Below are positions 46,801-58,069 of a stretch of 64,000 nt of DNA, piece by piece. Position 1 is the stretch's first letter; each line of letters starts with the position of its first letter. The notes below the pieces were generated by a model. The model worked only from the letters and a program-made list of their open reading frames with translations, did not search any database and was not told where the DNA came from. This stretch comes from Aquilaria yunnanensis. Taxonomy: Eukaryota > Streptophyta > Magnoliopsida > Malvales > Thymelaeaceae. The position numbers and the translations under genes were made by a program. Where the stretch lies: positions 34,132,501 through 34,196,500 of the forward strand of contig CM077593.1 in assembly GCA_039654915.1 (NCBI GenBank), in the 5' to 3' direction.

Positions 46801-49269
46801 AAGCTCAGAGCCTTCGGGATTCACCTTAATCCCGAGAAGTGTATCTTCGGCGTGACCTCGGGAAAATTCCTTGGGTACATGGTATCCGAAAGAGGCATCG
46901 ACGCCAATCCTGAGAAGATTAAGGCTCTGCTTGAGTTCCGAACTCCTGCCACAGTCAAAGACGTGCAGAGACTAACCGGAAGAATAACCTCTCTGAGCAG
47001 GTTTATTTCCAGGTACGGAGATAGGTGTAGACCTTTCTTCAAACTCCTCACAAAGGCAGCAAAGATGGAAGGCGACCTCGGAAGAAACAATCATCCTTGG
47101 GACAAAGATTGCCAAAAGGCCTGGGAAGAACTCAAAGTCTACCTGGCCAGCCTGCCGACTCTGCGACAACCTCGGGAGGGAGAACCCCTCGTACTGTACC
47201 TCGCCGTCACAGAAAAGGCCGTGAGCTCGGTCCTGGTGAAAGAAGAAGGGCCGAAACAATGGTCGGTCTACTACGTCAGCAAGTCCCTGCATGGCGCCGA
47301 AGTCAGGTACCCTTTGCTTCAAAAAGCTATATACGCCTTGGTGCTTGCAGGAAGAAGACTGCGACCATATTTCCAGGCTCACCCCATCATCGTCCGAAGT
47401 AGTCTACCACTACGGGATGTTATGAAGAGAGTTGATCATTCGGGAAGGCTCTCCAAGTGGTGCATAGAGCTTGGCGAACACGAAATCACGTATGAGCCTC
47501 GGAAGGCCATAAAAGCCCAAGCATTGGCAGATTTTATCGCCGAAATACCCACCACTGAGGAGAACCACTCAGATCCGAAAGAAGGTGAGCCAGAATGGAC
47601 CTTGCATGTTGACGGAGCCTCGGGGTCCGAACACCAGGGAGCTGGAATAGTTATCAGAGGACCCGAAGGCCTAGAGGTGATGAAGGCTATCAAGTTCAGC
47701 TTCAACGTCACCAATAATGTGGCTGAGTATGAAGCCCTCATAGCGGGATTACGCTTGGCCAGAAAGATTGGCGTGAGAAACTTAAGGGCTCACAGCGATT
47801 CCCAGCTGGTAGTTCGGCAGACGGCAGGAGATTATGGGGCGAAGGACCCAATCTTGGCAAAATACCACGAGCTGGTAACAAAACTCATCCAAGAGTTTGA
47901 CGCCGTGTGGATCGAAAATGTACCCCGGCGGAATAACACTGAGGCAGATTGCTTAGCGAAGTCCAAAACATACACCGAGGTGCTAGACCATCCAAGCATC
48001 TCCGTGCTAAGCGTAACGACCTTGGGAACAGGGTGGAAGGACCCCATAAAGAGATACCTCGCAGAGAATGAGCTTCCCGAAGACGCCGGCAATGCTGCAA
48101 GACTGCGAAGACGCGCCGGAAGATTCTTCCTGATTGGTGAAGAGTTATATCGGCAAGGATATGCAAATCCGCTGCAGAGATGTGTGGGCGAAGAGGATAC
48201 TGAGATGGTCCTCGAAGAAGTTCACGAAGGCATGTGCGGCTCGCACATTGGAACTGATGCCCTTGCAGCAGTGATACTCCGCCAAGGATACTTCTGGCCT
48301 ACCCTGAGAAAGGACGCAAGGCAGTTCGTCCAGAAGTGCGGTAGTTGCCAGAGACATGCAAAAATCCAGAGGATACCCTCGGAAATGGTAACGTCGGCAG
48401 ACTATCCTTGGCCCTTCGCAGTCTGGGGTATAGACCTTATTGGGCCACTCCCCACAGCGCCCGGAGGCGTGAAATTCTGCGTGGTAGCAGTGGACTATTT
48501 CTCAAAGTGGGTAGAGGCAGAACCACTAGCAACTATCTCGGCAAAAGAAGTGCAGAAGTTCGTATGGAAGAACATCGTATGCAGATTTGGCATACCGAGG
48601 GTACTAGTAGCTGATAATGGATCCCAGTTCATAGACAAAGGATTCCAGGAATTCATCAGCGACCTCGGAATAAAGATGCACTTTGCCCCAGTAGCTCACC
48701 CCCAAAGCAATGGGCAGGTGGAAGTATCAAACAGGACCATAAAAGATGGCCTGAAAAAGAGACTTGGGGAAGCCAAGGGGAAATGGCCAGGAGAACTCCA
48801 AAGTGTATTGTGGAGCTACCGAACGACGCCACGAAAAGCCACAGGGGAAACTCCCTTCTCACTCGTCTTCGGAACAGAGGCCATTATCCCAATAGAGATA
48901 GTTCAGCCTTCAATACGGGTGCAAGTATTTGATGAAGGCGGAAACGACCTCGGTCTGAGAACTAAGCTCGACCTTGTGGCCGAACACAGAGAAATAGCCG
49001 AGCTGAGAAGAAAAGCTTTCCAGCAAAGAGTGGCCGTGGCTATCAACTTAAAAGCCAGGCCAAAAGAAATCAAAAAAGGAGACCTCGTTCTCCGAAAGGC
49101 CGACTTTGCACCCCGAAGGCCATCTCACGGAGTACTTCGCGCAAATTGGGAAGGACCTTATCTGGTTCTCGCCGAAGTACGAAAAGGCGTGTACAAGCTT
49201 GGCGACGCCGAAGGCGTAGAATTGAAAAACACTTGGCATTCAGACGCCTTGAAAAAATTCTACGCCTAA
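43771..49269 (+). pseudogene. Tat gag-pro-pol polyprotein with three premature stops
   Basis: A single frame runs from ATG 43771, in the LTR-derived end, to TAA 49269, broken only by TAG 43828-43830, TAG 44749-44751 and TGA 44785-44787. Gag has an Arg/Ser-rich N-terminal part and a capsid-like segment ending before 44850 (GPATAWYNSLPPGTI). Protease has VLLDDGSNADVLF near nt 45610. Reverse transcriptase shows WMCIDFRNLNDACPKD, YVRMPFGLKNAGATYQR and YVDDMIVKS (nt 46729). A gypsy-type RNase H (LVLYLAVTEKAVSSVLV) is followed by an archaeal-type RNase H (LHVDGASGSEHQGAGIVI), then integrase with HHCC and D-D-E (GIDLIGPLP, VADNGSQF, PQSNGQVEVSNRT). Dual RNase H defines the Tat lineage. All pol domains are intact; all stops lie in gag. 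Confidence 0.93.
43805..43822 (+). other. Primer-binding site of element A (second of two)
   Basis: TGGCGCCGTCTGTGGGAA. The first nine bases match the complement of the plant tRNA-Asp 3' end; the rest matches only partly, so the primer tRNA is a guess. The other copy, TGGCGCCGTCGG, is at 43633 directly after the LTR. Confidence 0.6.
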
Positions 49270-50039
49270 GGTTGAGCGGAGGAGATATATTGTACAAGAA
49301 ATATTCTAAGTACAGAATGGTCTGGAGAAGAATGGTCTTGAGAAAAATTTTTAAGTATACCAAATTGTCCAAGACAGAATTCCGCGAAGGTGCTCGCCAC
49401 GAAAAAAGCAGATGTGACTTCTCGAAGTCCCTTGAGCCACTATGCTCGGGAAAAATGGGAAACAAGAATCTTGCAAAGGTACTCGGCATAATCAGTGCAG
49501 AGAAAATTTTCCGAACACCCTTGAGCGAACATGCTCCGGAAAAAGGGAAAGCAAGAATCTCGCAAAAGTACACGCCAAAACAAAAGCAGAGGTAATTTCC
49601 GAACACCCTTGAGCGAACGTGCTCGGGAAAAAGGGAAATGAGCAATCTCGTGAAAATTTTCCTAAGTCCCTTAAGCAAATATGCTCGGGACAATAGGAAG
49701 ACAGAAAAATTTGGCTGAAGGTTTTCCGAAGTCCCTTGAGCGAACATGTTCGGGATAAAAGGGAACAAAAACCCTGCAAAAGACTTAGCCAAATTTTTAC
49801 AAACTTTCCAGAAAGTCTCTTGAGCGAGCACACTCGGGACAAAGGAAGGTAAAAAGTTTCTTTGGTTGCAGGTTTTCCGAAAGTCTCTTGAGCAAACGTG
49901 TTCGGGACAGTGGAAATGAAGAAACTTGCAAGAAAGGACTTAGCCAAAAGATTGTTCATTTAGAGCAAACGCTGCCTTACAAAAGAAGTGCCCAAAGAAG
50001 GAGCACAAAGGAGAAAAATAAGAGGAGTCCTAAAACAAA
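49270..50039 (+). repeat. Tandem-repeat spacer between pol and the antisense gene (about 7 units)
   Basis: From 49421 to about 49951 a unit of 62-115 bp recurs about seven times. The core is CCGAA(G/C)(T/A)CCCTTGAGC(G/A)AAC followed by (A/G)TG(C/T)TCGGGA, then an A-rich part. Element B has essentially one such copy. Amplified tandem repeats in this position are a known trait of Retand-type Tat elements. A minus-strand frame of 253 codons across it is only a by-product of the repeats. Confidence 0.85.
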
Positions 50040-52380
50040 CTAGGGAGAGCCGGGCGGACGAAGACCAGGAAGCTTCAGATGCTCGACCTTGGACCACTGC
50101 CACCGAGGTCCCTCAGGAATATTTAGGCCCTCCAGAAAAGAGAGGTCCAGATCTGGGAACCTCTGCAGGACTTGGTGCCGAGCAAGGCAGAAGCCATCCT
50201 GAAAGGCGACCTTGGCCATTTGATCAGAAGTTTTTTTTTGAACGCCAAGGTCGTTGAGCTCGTCCCTCAGCTCAGCAATCTCCTCCTCCAGCTCGCTTAT
50301 CCCCAGCGTCCCTCCGGACTCCTTCTTCAGAGCCTCGACCTCGGCTCGGAGAGCATTGTTCTCATCCGTCAACCTCACCGCAAGACTGTCAGAAACAGCC
50401 TTGTCCTTGACAAGATCTACGTTGGCGGCGAGCAGCCCCTTTACTTGGTCGCCGAGGTCGGCAATCTTCCGGGAGGAGTCCTTTTCAAGTTCTTCTCTCT
50501 TCTTCGAGAACTCCTCCCGAACGGCGGCGATTTGCTGAGAACAATCCGCTGCCAGCTGCTGGTTGCTGGCGACCACCTTCGCAAGCGAAGCCTTCGCTTC
50601 ACTGAGTTCCCGCGAAGTCGCATCCTTGGAGGCAGCCTCTCTGGCCACCCGAACTCGGAGGTAACCAGCGTACTCCAGCAGCTACAGCAAGGCAAAAGTC
50701 TAGGTTAGTACAAATCTAAACACTTAGAAAATTGAGGAAAAAGAGTGTAAAGACTATACCTGAGCAGCATGCTCGGTGACTTTTGCGGCGAGGGTATTAT
50801 CCCTCGGGTGAGCCGCCGCAATGGCCCGGAAGGAGGCGTCAGTGGTCATCCCCTTCCAAATCTCCTTTGTTATTTTTGGACAATCGTCGGAGAACAAATT
50901 CATATCCTCCGTGATTGTCCAAAAGGGCTCCAAGGGGATCTTCCCCTCAGGGATTTTGGCATCGCGGAGGGCCCGTTTCCTCTCATGAATGGCCCTCCAG
51001 CCAGTAGTAAGAGGCTCTTCTGAAAGTAAGAAGGAAGTTAGGAGTAGAAGAAAAATTCGCGAAAAGCAAAGGAGCTGAACTTCGCCTGAAGGCATACCTG
51101 GAGGAACCTCGGAGATAGTGTCCTCGGGATCCTCGGGCCCCTCGGTAGAAAGACCCTTACCCTTCTGCCGATACCGCTCCTCGGCAGTAGGTACTTCTAC
51201 CACTACAGTGTTTCTGGGGGCCTCGAGGTCGGGAGGAGGCACCTCGGCGGAAGTAACGGGGACCTCGGCTGGTGAAATTTCAACAAGACCAGCCTCTTCG
51301 CCAGCTTCTTCTTCCGAAAGCTCTGGCTGAGGAGGCTGGACAGCCTTCCTAGCTCGCTTCGCCGAGGGCCCCGCCCCTGTCGACTTCCTTCTTCGGGAAC
51401 CCGCCTTCTTTGTCTGCTCCCCCTTCTCCACTTGGCCAGAAAAGAGGGCCTTGTAATAGGCGGCAGCCCCATCGCCCATCTCTGAAAAAGAGAAGAAATA
51501 TCAGCGTAAGTCCGAGGAAAAAATATAAAGGGGTGGAAGATTACTCACTTTCGGCAAAAGATTCGAAAGAAGTCTCCCCCTTAAGGAGATTGACCAGCCA
51601 GGAGTCCTTCCCGGCGATGGCGGGAGCGGGCATATTGAGGTCAGTCTCGTGCTCCTTAACCACTTTCAGCTCCCGAAGGACTTCTTCGGTCATCAACCTC
51701 CAGTTGATAGGAAAGGGGTAAAGAGCACGAGGAGAGACCTTGGGAACCCAGTCAGCGACTGCCCGAATGCGGGCGTCGAAATCCGCGAACACGGAAGCCA
51801 ACGATGGGGTCAGCAGCATCCTCGGATCAACGACGTCTGCGTTCAGCACTCCCTGAGCCCATCTGGTCGGGACATCAGACCAGTTCTTATCCACCTTCAG
51901 GAAAAAGAAGTTAGGCTGCCACCCCCGCCAGCTATCCTTCGTGTCGAAGGTGAAGGTGAATTTTTTGCTCCCGGATCCCCGAGGCAGCAGGAAATAGAAG
52001 CCACCCTTCGGGACCACATAGAGCTTGTAGTACTGCATGAAAATGATGAAGTGGGGCTCTATTCCGAACACGCCACACATGCAGAGGTAGGCGTTAAAAT
52101 AGCAGTACGCGTTCGGGGGAAGCTGGTTCACAGCAATGCCATGGAATTGGCAGAACTCGCAAACCACCTTCGGGGGAGGATACCGAAGTCCGGCCTTCAG
52201 TTGGGCTCGGAAGACGGTAACCTAGTCGCCACGGTTTGAAAAAGCAAAATGGCTAGAACGAGGCAGCCTGGTCATAGCGTAAGAGGGAAGAAAGAATTTT
52301 TTCTTCCACCTCTCTAGTTTTTCGGGGGTGGTACAGCAAGGATGGGCCAGAAGAGGTTTCCAGCTCTCGGGAACAGGCAT
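50040..52380 (-). pseudogene. Antisense four-exon gene of Tat element A (one premature stop)
   Basis: Minus-strand exons: 52380-51549, 51481-51098, 51019-50760 and 50681-50040 (706 codons with stop). Donors are GTGAGTAATC, GTATGCC and GTATAG; acceptors TTTTTCAG, CTTTCAG and GCTGTAG. Phases are 1, 1, 0. Exon 1 begins MPVPESWKPLL and has the putative gypsy-type transposon domain (FHGIAVNQLPP, YYKLYVVPKGGFYF, LPRGSGSKKF, DSWRGWQ). Exon 2 begins with MGDGAAAYYKALF and has a bipartite basic signal (SRRRKSTGAGPSAKRARK), suggesting nuclear location, then a Pro/Glu-rich acidic stretch. Exon 4 is a long coiled coil (ELSEAKASLAKVV, EELEKDSSRKIADLGDQV). TAG at 52222-52224 interrupts exon 1. Intron 2 is 78 nt and open, so it could be retained. 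Function is unknown; a regulatory or structural role for the element is only a guess. Confidence 0.82.
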
Positions 52381-52677
52381 CGTAGACAGGGAAAAGAGTT
52401 TGAGATGGAAAAGAAAATAGTTTCCAGAAAAAACTCAGAAGACGAGTTTGGAAAAAAACAACAGTTTTCCAGAAAAACTTAGAAAAACAGAGGAATCAGA
52501 GTACTCTGGAAATCAAAACCCACCAAAAGATTTGCCTGAGGACGCCGTCGTGAAAGTTGGTAGGAAAAGCTCTGATTAAAGAAGCTCCGCCACAGAAAGC
52601 AAGATAAAACGCAAGAACAGAGGGCAAAGCAGAGAGAGAGCAGAAAAACAGTAAGTGGGACTTATGATGGAATGGGC

Positions 52678-52685
52678 TATTTATA
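52678..52685 (-). promoter_or_regulatory. TATA box of the antisense gene in element A
   Basis: TATAAATA on the minus strand, 305 bp upstream of the antisense ATG. The counterpart in element B is TATATAAA at 299 bp. Between TATA and ATG both copies share a 19-bp identical block (52503-52521 region in A, 4533-4551 region in B). Confidence 0.6.
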
Positions 52686-53218
52686 GGCCAAAGGTGGGTA
52701 GCCGAAAAGAGATCATAAGTACCCATTGGAGGCGAACCGTCGCCGTAACTGCCCGCTGCACCCGAAAAGGCGCGCCCTCTGTAAATGACGCGTCTATCTT
52801 CCAATGGCAAAAAGCCGCGTGTCAACCGCTGCGCAGAAATAGGGGACATGCCTCCCCAAACGTCCCTGGAAAACCGGGACACACCTCCTGATTGGGACAC
52901 GTCGTTTGACATCCCTGAAAAGTGGAGATGCGCCGCTCAGTCTGACACGCTTGGCCATCAGACCAGCAGAAATAAAAAGCAGGCCACCTCGAGGACACCA
53001 AGAGACAGGCTATGGCTGAACAACCCATGACTTTTGGGCAATAGGTGTATCTTCGGTACAGGCTTTGCCTCGGAGACACCAAAGAATAGGCCAAGGCCGA
53101 ACAGCCCAGACCCTCGGGCAAAAGGTGCGACCTCGGAACAGGTTATGCTTCCCAACAAGACTCCCAACGACAACCTCGGAAAGAGATGCAAACCGAAGTC
53201 TTCACTTTGGCTTTCCAC

Positions 53219-53229
53219 AGGGGGGCATG
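53219..53229 (+). other. Polypurine tract of element A
   Basis: AGGGGGGCATG directly before the TGATAG start of the 3' LTR. Confidence 0.88.
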
Positions 53230-54097
53230 TGATAGCCAAAGGCTATCGCCTCAATCTGGCCGAACACCCTGCCACAACAATGGCCAGAAGAACTGGCGCT
53301 TCCCGGGAACAGGTGGAATCATGCACCTCGGGAGATAGCCGGAGAGCTCCGAGCCTCGGCACGCCAGTAAAACTTGAGGACTCTATTCGCCCCCCAAGGT
53401 TGTGAACAGCGCGCCTTCGGAAAAGTGGCACCAGACATTGCTGCCCGAACATGATATCCCCGAAGGCGGAACCCCCTGGAACTGGGAACCCCCGAACTGA
53501 GGGTATGCTTCCCGAAGTGGCTCTGTCCGAACTAGAGGACGACCTCGCCTAGGGACCTCGAGAGTACGGCAGGAGCATTTAAGGAAGCATTTAAGGAAGC
53601 CTCTGACACGTCCCACCACAGACGTAAAAAGCCGCCCTGACGCGCAGACGCCATCAGAATCACATCATGGCCCGTCTCAGCACAAGGCTCGAGGCCATCT
53701 GGTTACCAACTATCTGTCCCCTACGCCCAGAAGTTCAGGAGCATCCGACCGCACACGTGTCATGATCTGAACGGGCTAGGTATTCCTATATATACAGGAA
53801 ATAAATACTTGACAGGAGGTTGGTTGGCCGGAGATACAGCTCCCACACTTTGAGAAAATACCAGGCGAGACTTTTCTGCCTTTCTCTTTGAGCTAGTGAC
53901 TTTCTCCTTTTTCCGGCCACCACTGACTTAGGCGTCGGAGGCTCCCCCCCCCGGAAAAACACTCCAGGGGCCTCCTAACCCTGTTTACCAGCTTTTCAGG
54001 TACTCTCCTTGGGGTGATCCACCTTCCAGGCGTTCTTCCTCCTAGAAGTCTCTTCAACAGTCATCATGACTCACAACGATGAGGCCCCAGGCCATCA
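53230..54097 (+). repeat. 3' LTR of element A (868 bp)
   Basis: TGATAGCC to GGCCATCA, followed by the target duplication CCCTT. It lacks the 172-bp duplication found at the end of the 5' LTR. Confidence 0.95.
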
Positions 54098-54475
54098 CCC
54101 TTCACTGTCGAATCTACAACCGTCGGTGGTGGTAGCTTTAACAAAATCATTGAATTACTATTGCTCATAGTATTATACCTCAAATCATGATGATTTTTCT
54201 TTATATTCCATTTACTGGCTCCTATAGAAATGGGGAAACAATTTTCAAGAATAAACCTCATTATGATTCTCGTGTTTGCCACTTCGATAGGGTCAGATTT
54301 TTCACTCATACTTGTTGCTTCTCTTCTTCATCTCTCTTTTGAAATTTTCTTTGCTGTTTCTTCCCAACTTTGCTTCCATGACCAATGGTTCTTCAACCTC
54401 CATCAATTCCATTTGCCTTTGATTGAGCAATAGTTTAAGCCTTGGACTCTGGAGGTAAGCACCGGTGGTTCATGA
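54098..54475 (-). other. Coding-like stretch interrupted by element A (unidentified)
   Basis: On the minus strand, two overlapping frames look protein-like: one reading MEVEEPLVMEAKLGRN and another at 54309 onward reading MSEKSDPIEVANTR, then RFILENCFPISIG. They differ by a frameshift. The stretch runs up to the insertion site. Across element A (42763 downward) the flank is Ser/Thr/Glu-rich. It may be the remains of a host gene that A landed in, but no family is recognised and chance is possible. Confidence 0.3.
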
Positions 54476-57400
54476 CCTTCGATCAAGAAGGCAGACTTGG
54501 CCGAGTACTAGCCCTCCAAAAAGATGAATTGTGACCATGGGAGTTCATGCGAAGGAAATCTAAGTTGCAATTGAGAGACAATAAGAGAAGAGGAAGAAAG
54601 GGAAAAGTTAAAAACAAAGAAACCTGGGATCAGATTTCATAAGATGTTTTCAAATTCTAGATTGCATTATTTCATTTTTAAACCACAATTAATTTGAATT
54701 ATGAGTTAGTTTAAATTTAGTTCTGTTTAGTTTATCTTTAACTTGAAATTTTGGTGAAAGTCAACCATTGTGGGCTTTAACTGCAACATGTCACTGTAGT
54801 GTTACTTTATAGAGTTTGGGGCATATTTGGTAGGTTATATGTAAAAATTTGCAATTACTTTACTAAAAAAGGAAAGTCTGCTTTGTGTCAATGCTAAATT
54901 TTCCCTATTATGTGAAAAGTCTACCTTACCATTTGTTGATGCTCCTACTTTATACATATAAATTAGATTTCTTTTACCAAATTAGTTTAGTTAGAGATGA
55001 AATAGAAGTCAACTAGTTTCATAACCCATCTAACAGACGAGATAGTAGGTCATATAAAAATGTGTGTTACGTGCAATATATATGGACAAAAATTTAAGCA
55101 TTAAGTTTCAAGATAAAATGTAATGTCAATATTACACCATGTGGAAAGGAAGGGAAGTCAATATTTTCTTAGAAGGTTGGATTAGTTGTGACATTATGAG
55201 ATCGTAAACTAAAATTCTAGTTCGAGTTTGGGAACTTAGTGGCAATGTCACAATCTTCAAGGAAGAATTCCTTGTTTATATCAGGAAGAGGGAAGAAGTA
55301 AACATGTATTTGGTAATAAGGTAATGGTAAAATAGTTTGTAAGATATATGTAAATGAGAATTTTGAATGTTGAGTGTATGTATGGCATGGGTTGTTATGA
55401 AAGTCTAGCCTATACAAACATTCAATAAAGAAAATAAGAGAAATAAGGGCATGGAATATGAAGCAGAAAATGATGTTGTACATACAAGATGTCTGCTACT
55501 TCAACATCAATTGTAGAAAATGTATGAAAAGATGAAGTCTAAGGAGAGGAACTGCTTGAATGACTGGTCTGTATGCAACATCATAAGTAAAGGACTGTGT
55601 GATATGTGTTCTAATGAATGTGTAAAGAAACGTTTATAGATGAAAAACAAACTTTGGCAAGAGTTGACATCACATCCATGAGTTAGCACTTCGTTTTGGC
55701 AAGAGATTTGGCCAATAGGAGAATAGAGACTTAGTTGATAACCGTGGTACTTGGTAAATGAATGGAGTAGTTAGGTGGGATAATGTATGGGGAAGAATTG
55801 TGTGTAAAGTACAGAGTGAAAGGGATAAGATATGACCGTATAATGCATTCCTTCAACCTAAAAGCAAGTTCTTCCTATTCGGGGTCAATGCTATAGAAAT
55901 GTTTAATAGTCAAAAGCGCATCCTTGTTTAGGAAGTTGCAAGAAGTGAGCTCAATTTCAAAAATTAGGTTGTGAATGACGAACTGTTGAAACTTTTCTTC
56001 AACTTTTATTTGGCCATTGTCCTGTGCATTATGTGATTAGCTACAAGGGAGAATATAACCTGGTATTAGCATTGTATAGTATAAATGATAGGGAAACAAA
56101 TAACAATATGAAAAGTAACCGATTGAAGGAGCGTTTGTAGAGAAGATACTAAGCAACCAAAGAACTTCGTCACAACAGTGTCAAGCATTATGAAGAAAGT
56201 AATATCAGTAGCATCAATAACCTTCACAATCGCTTTATAACTAAATGACATTTGTGTAAAAGAATATTAGTTAAATAGTCAAACATTGGCAAAGACTGGG
56301 AAAAATGATTGGAAGAGGTTGGAGTAATTATGTAGATATACCGTAAAGATGATGTATGGTTGACTATGTTGCAGGTGTGACAAATAAATGTTAGGCCAAT
56401 GGTTTGACTTTTCGGAAACATTTCTTGCATGCTTGATATGCCCACCCACATTCAGTTATGACCTAACTAACTATTGCACCACATGTATATTTATTGTCCT
56501 ATAAGAATAGTACAAGAGGATATGTAACATGGTTATAGAATAATGAGATGGTTAGTTTGAGTGTGAAGTTATTAGGAAATTTTACTCATTGGCTGAGGGC
56601 CACTTGATAAAAGTTCCATAATCTACGCTATAGTCCTATGATGACCATAAAGAAGCCAAGAATGTGGCCACTGTAGTACTACAGGAGGAGCATACTCAGC
56701 CACAATAGCATGTCCAAGTGATGATCTAACATGGAAGACTGATTTTGTAAGTATTATTACTCAAGTGTGGAAAATAAGGATACAAAGTAACTAATAAGAA
56801 GTAAAGAGGAAGTCATTAGAGAAAAGGGTCTTACAATTGAAAGAACTCACCTACTTCATTCACTTCAAGATTGAGATAAACTTTTGTCCCTAAAGTAGAA
56901 GAAAAATTATAGTTCCTTGTAAATGTATCAAATGCAGTAAGAATCAAGTACGATGTTTAAGATAAATTTTGAGTAGAGTGTTTTGAATAGTTTACGGCGA
57001 CATGTTTTAACAAAAGTTGAAGTAACACAAGAATTGTATAGGTTGATGAGTTCTTTAATGAGTCATAATTGAGTAGGTATGCCTGATCTCTCTAAAAAAT
57101 AATTTCCATAGTTTGATCCTTTGAAATATTGTAGGAGATAAGGTGTATTAATTGTATAACAAAGTGTATGGAAGAAATGAATGTAGTTGCAGTTTTAAGA
57201 GGTACCTTAAATTTTGTAATTGGATTATACGTTGTTTTGTGAGAACCCCATCTATTCTTCTTGCATCTGTTAGTTGCCCCATCTAAGTGAGCTTTCCGAC
57301 AACATTTACGAATGCATGAAATATGATTTAAGGCTTAACATAAGATGCATCTAAAGTTACCAAATTTACAAACATAGCATAAACTTACTGTAGAGCTAAA

Positions 57401-58069
57401 CATTGGTTTGATAGCGTGATAGAATTTCATCAAAAGGCACAAACTCAAACTTGTGCCTAGGTATTTGAGGTACAAGTATGGAAACTAGAGTCACCCGTGT
57501 GTTCGCGTAGAACTGAACTCTATATTCATTTGTCATAGGCCTATACCCTCAATCAACTCGATTGATGTAGAAGCTGTGAATTAGATATACATTGCCTTCT
57601 AGGAGCAATGAATTGAACATAAGAGCAATAGACTTATAAGTCATTTGCATGGATATGATCATTCTAACATTAATGGAAGACAATATAAGGTGACAATTAG
57701 ATAATTTGAAATAGCTGAAGGTAATGGTAAACTTCCAAACTAGAATAAGTGGAAGAATAAAAACACTAATAGCTAATATACCCTCTCATCAAGTAGTATC
57801 ATTGTTGTCCCATAGGATTCATAAGTGTTAATGTTGATAGCATTCCACATACAAGTTATACGCACCTTGATTGTCTATCTGTAGCTCAATGGACTCAATT
57901 GACTAATAAATGTTATCTGAGGCCTCATCTGAAATTGTATTAACAATAAGGAGCAAGTACATAACAATTTAATATAGACACACTTAGCATAGATTATGCA
58001 TGAATGATAAAAGCATAAGGAAATATTGCATCATTGTGACAATAGAATGAAAGGAACTACATAATAAAC
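54476..58069. other. AT-rich DNA without a recognisable gene
   Basis: Short ORFs only, none with family features. The right end (about 57900-58069) should include the 3' flank of the minus-strand Helitron, but I could not place its CTRR end or hairpin. Confidence 0.55.

Larger units (their letters stand above)
42764..54097 (+). mobile_element. Complete Tat-type Ty3/gypsy retrotransposon A (11.3 kb)
   Basis: LTRs of 867 and 868 bp (TGATAG..CATCA) are flanked by the 5-bp target duplication CCCTT (42759-42763 and 54098-54102). Order: 5' LTR, duplicated leader with primer-binding site, gag-pro-pol in one frame, tandem-repeat spacer, antisense spliced gene, polypurine tract, 3' LTR. Two RNase H domains, a long 3' region and an antisense ORF are hallmarks of the Tat lineage (Retand/Ogre relatives). 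The LTRs differ at about 14 positions, so insertion is fairly recent. Three premature stops break gag-pol. Confidence 0.95.

Noticed and set aside
49070..49831. 253-codon minus-strand ORF with repeated FPEHVRSR-type segments
   Set aside because: It is the antisense reading of the tandem-repeat spacer and the end of pol in element A; the periodicity comes from the DNA repeat, and element B has no equivalent.
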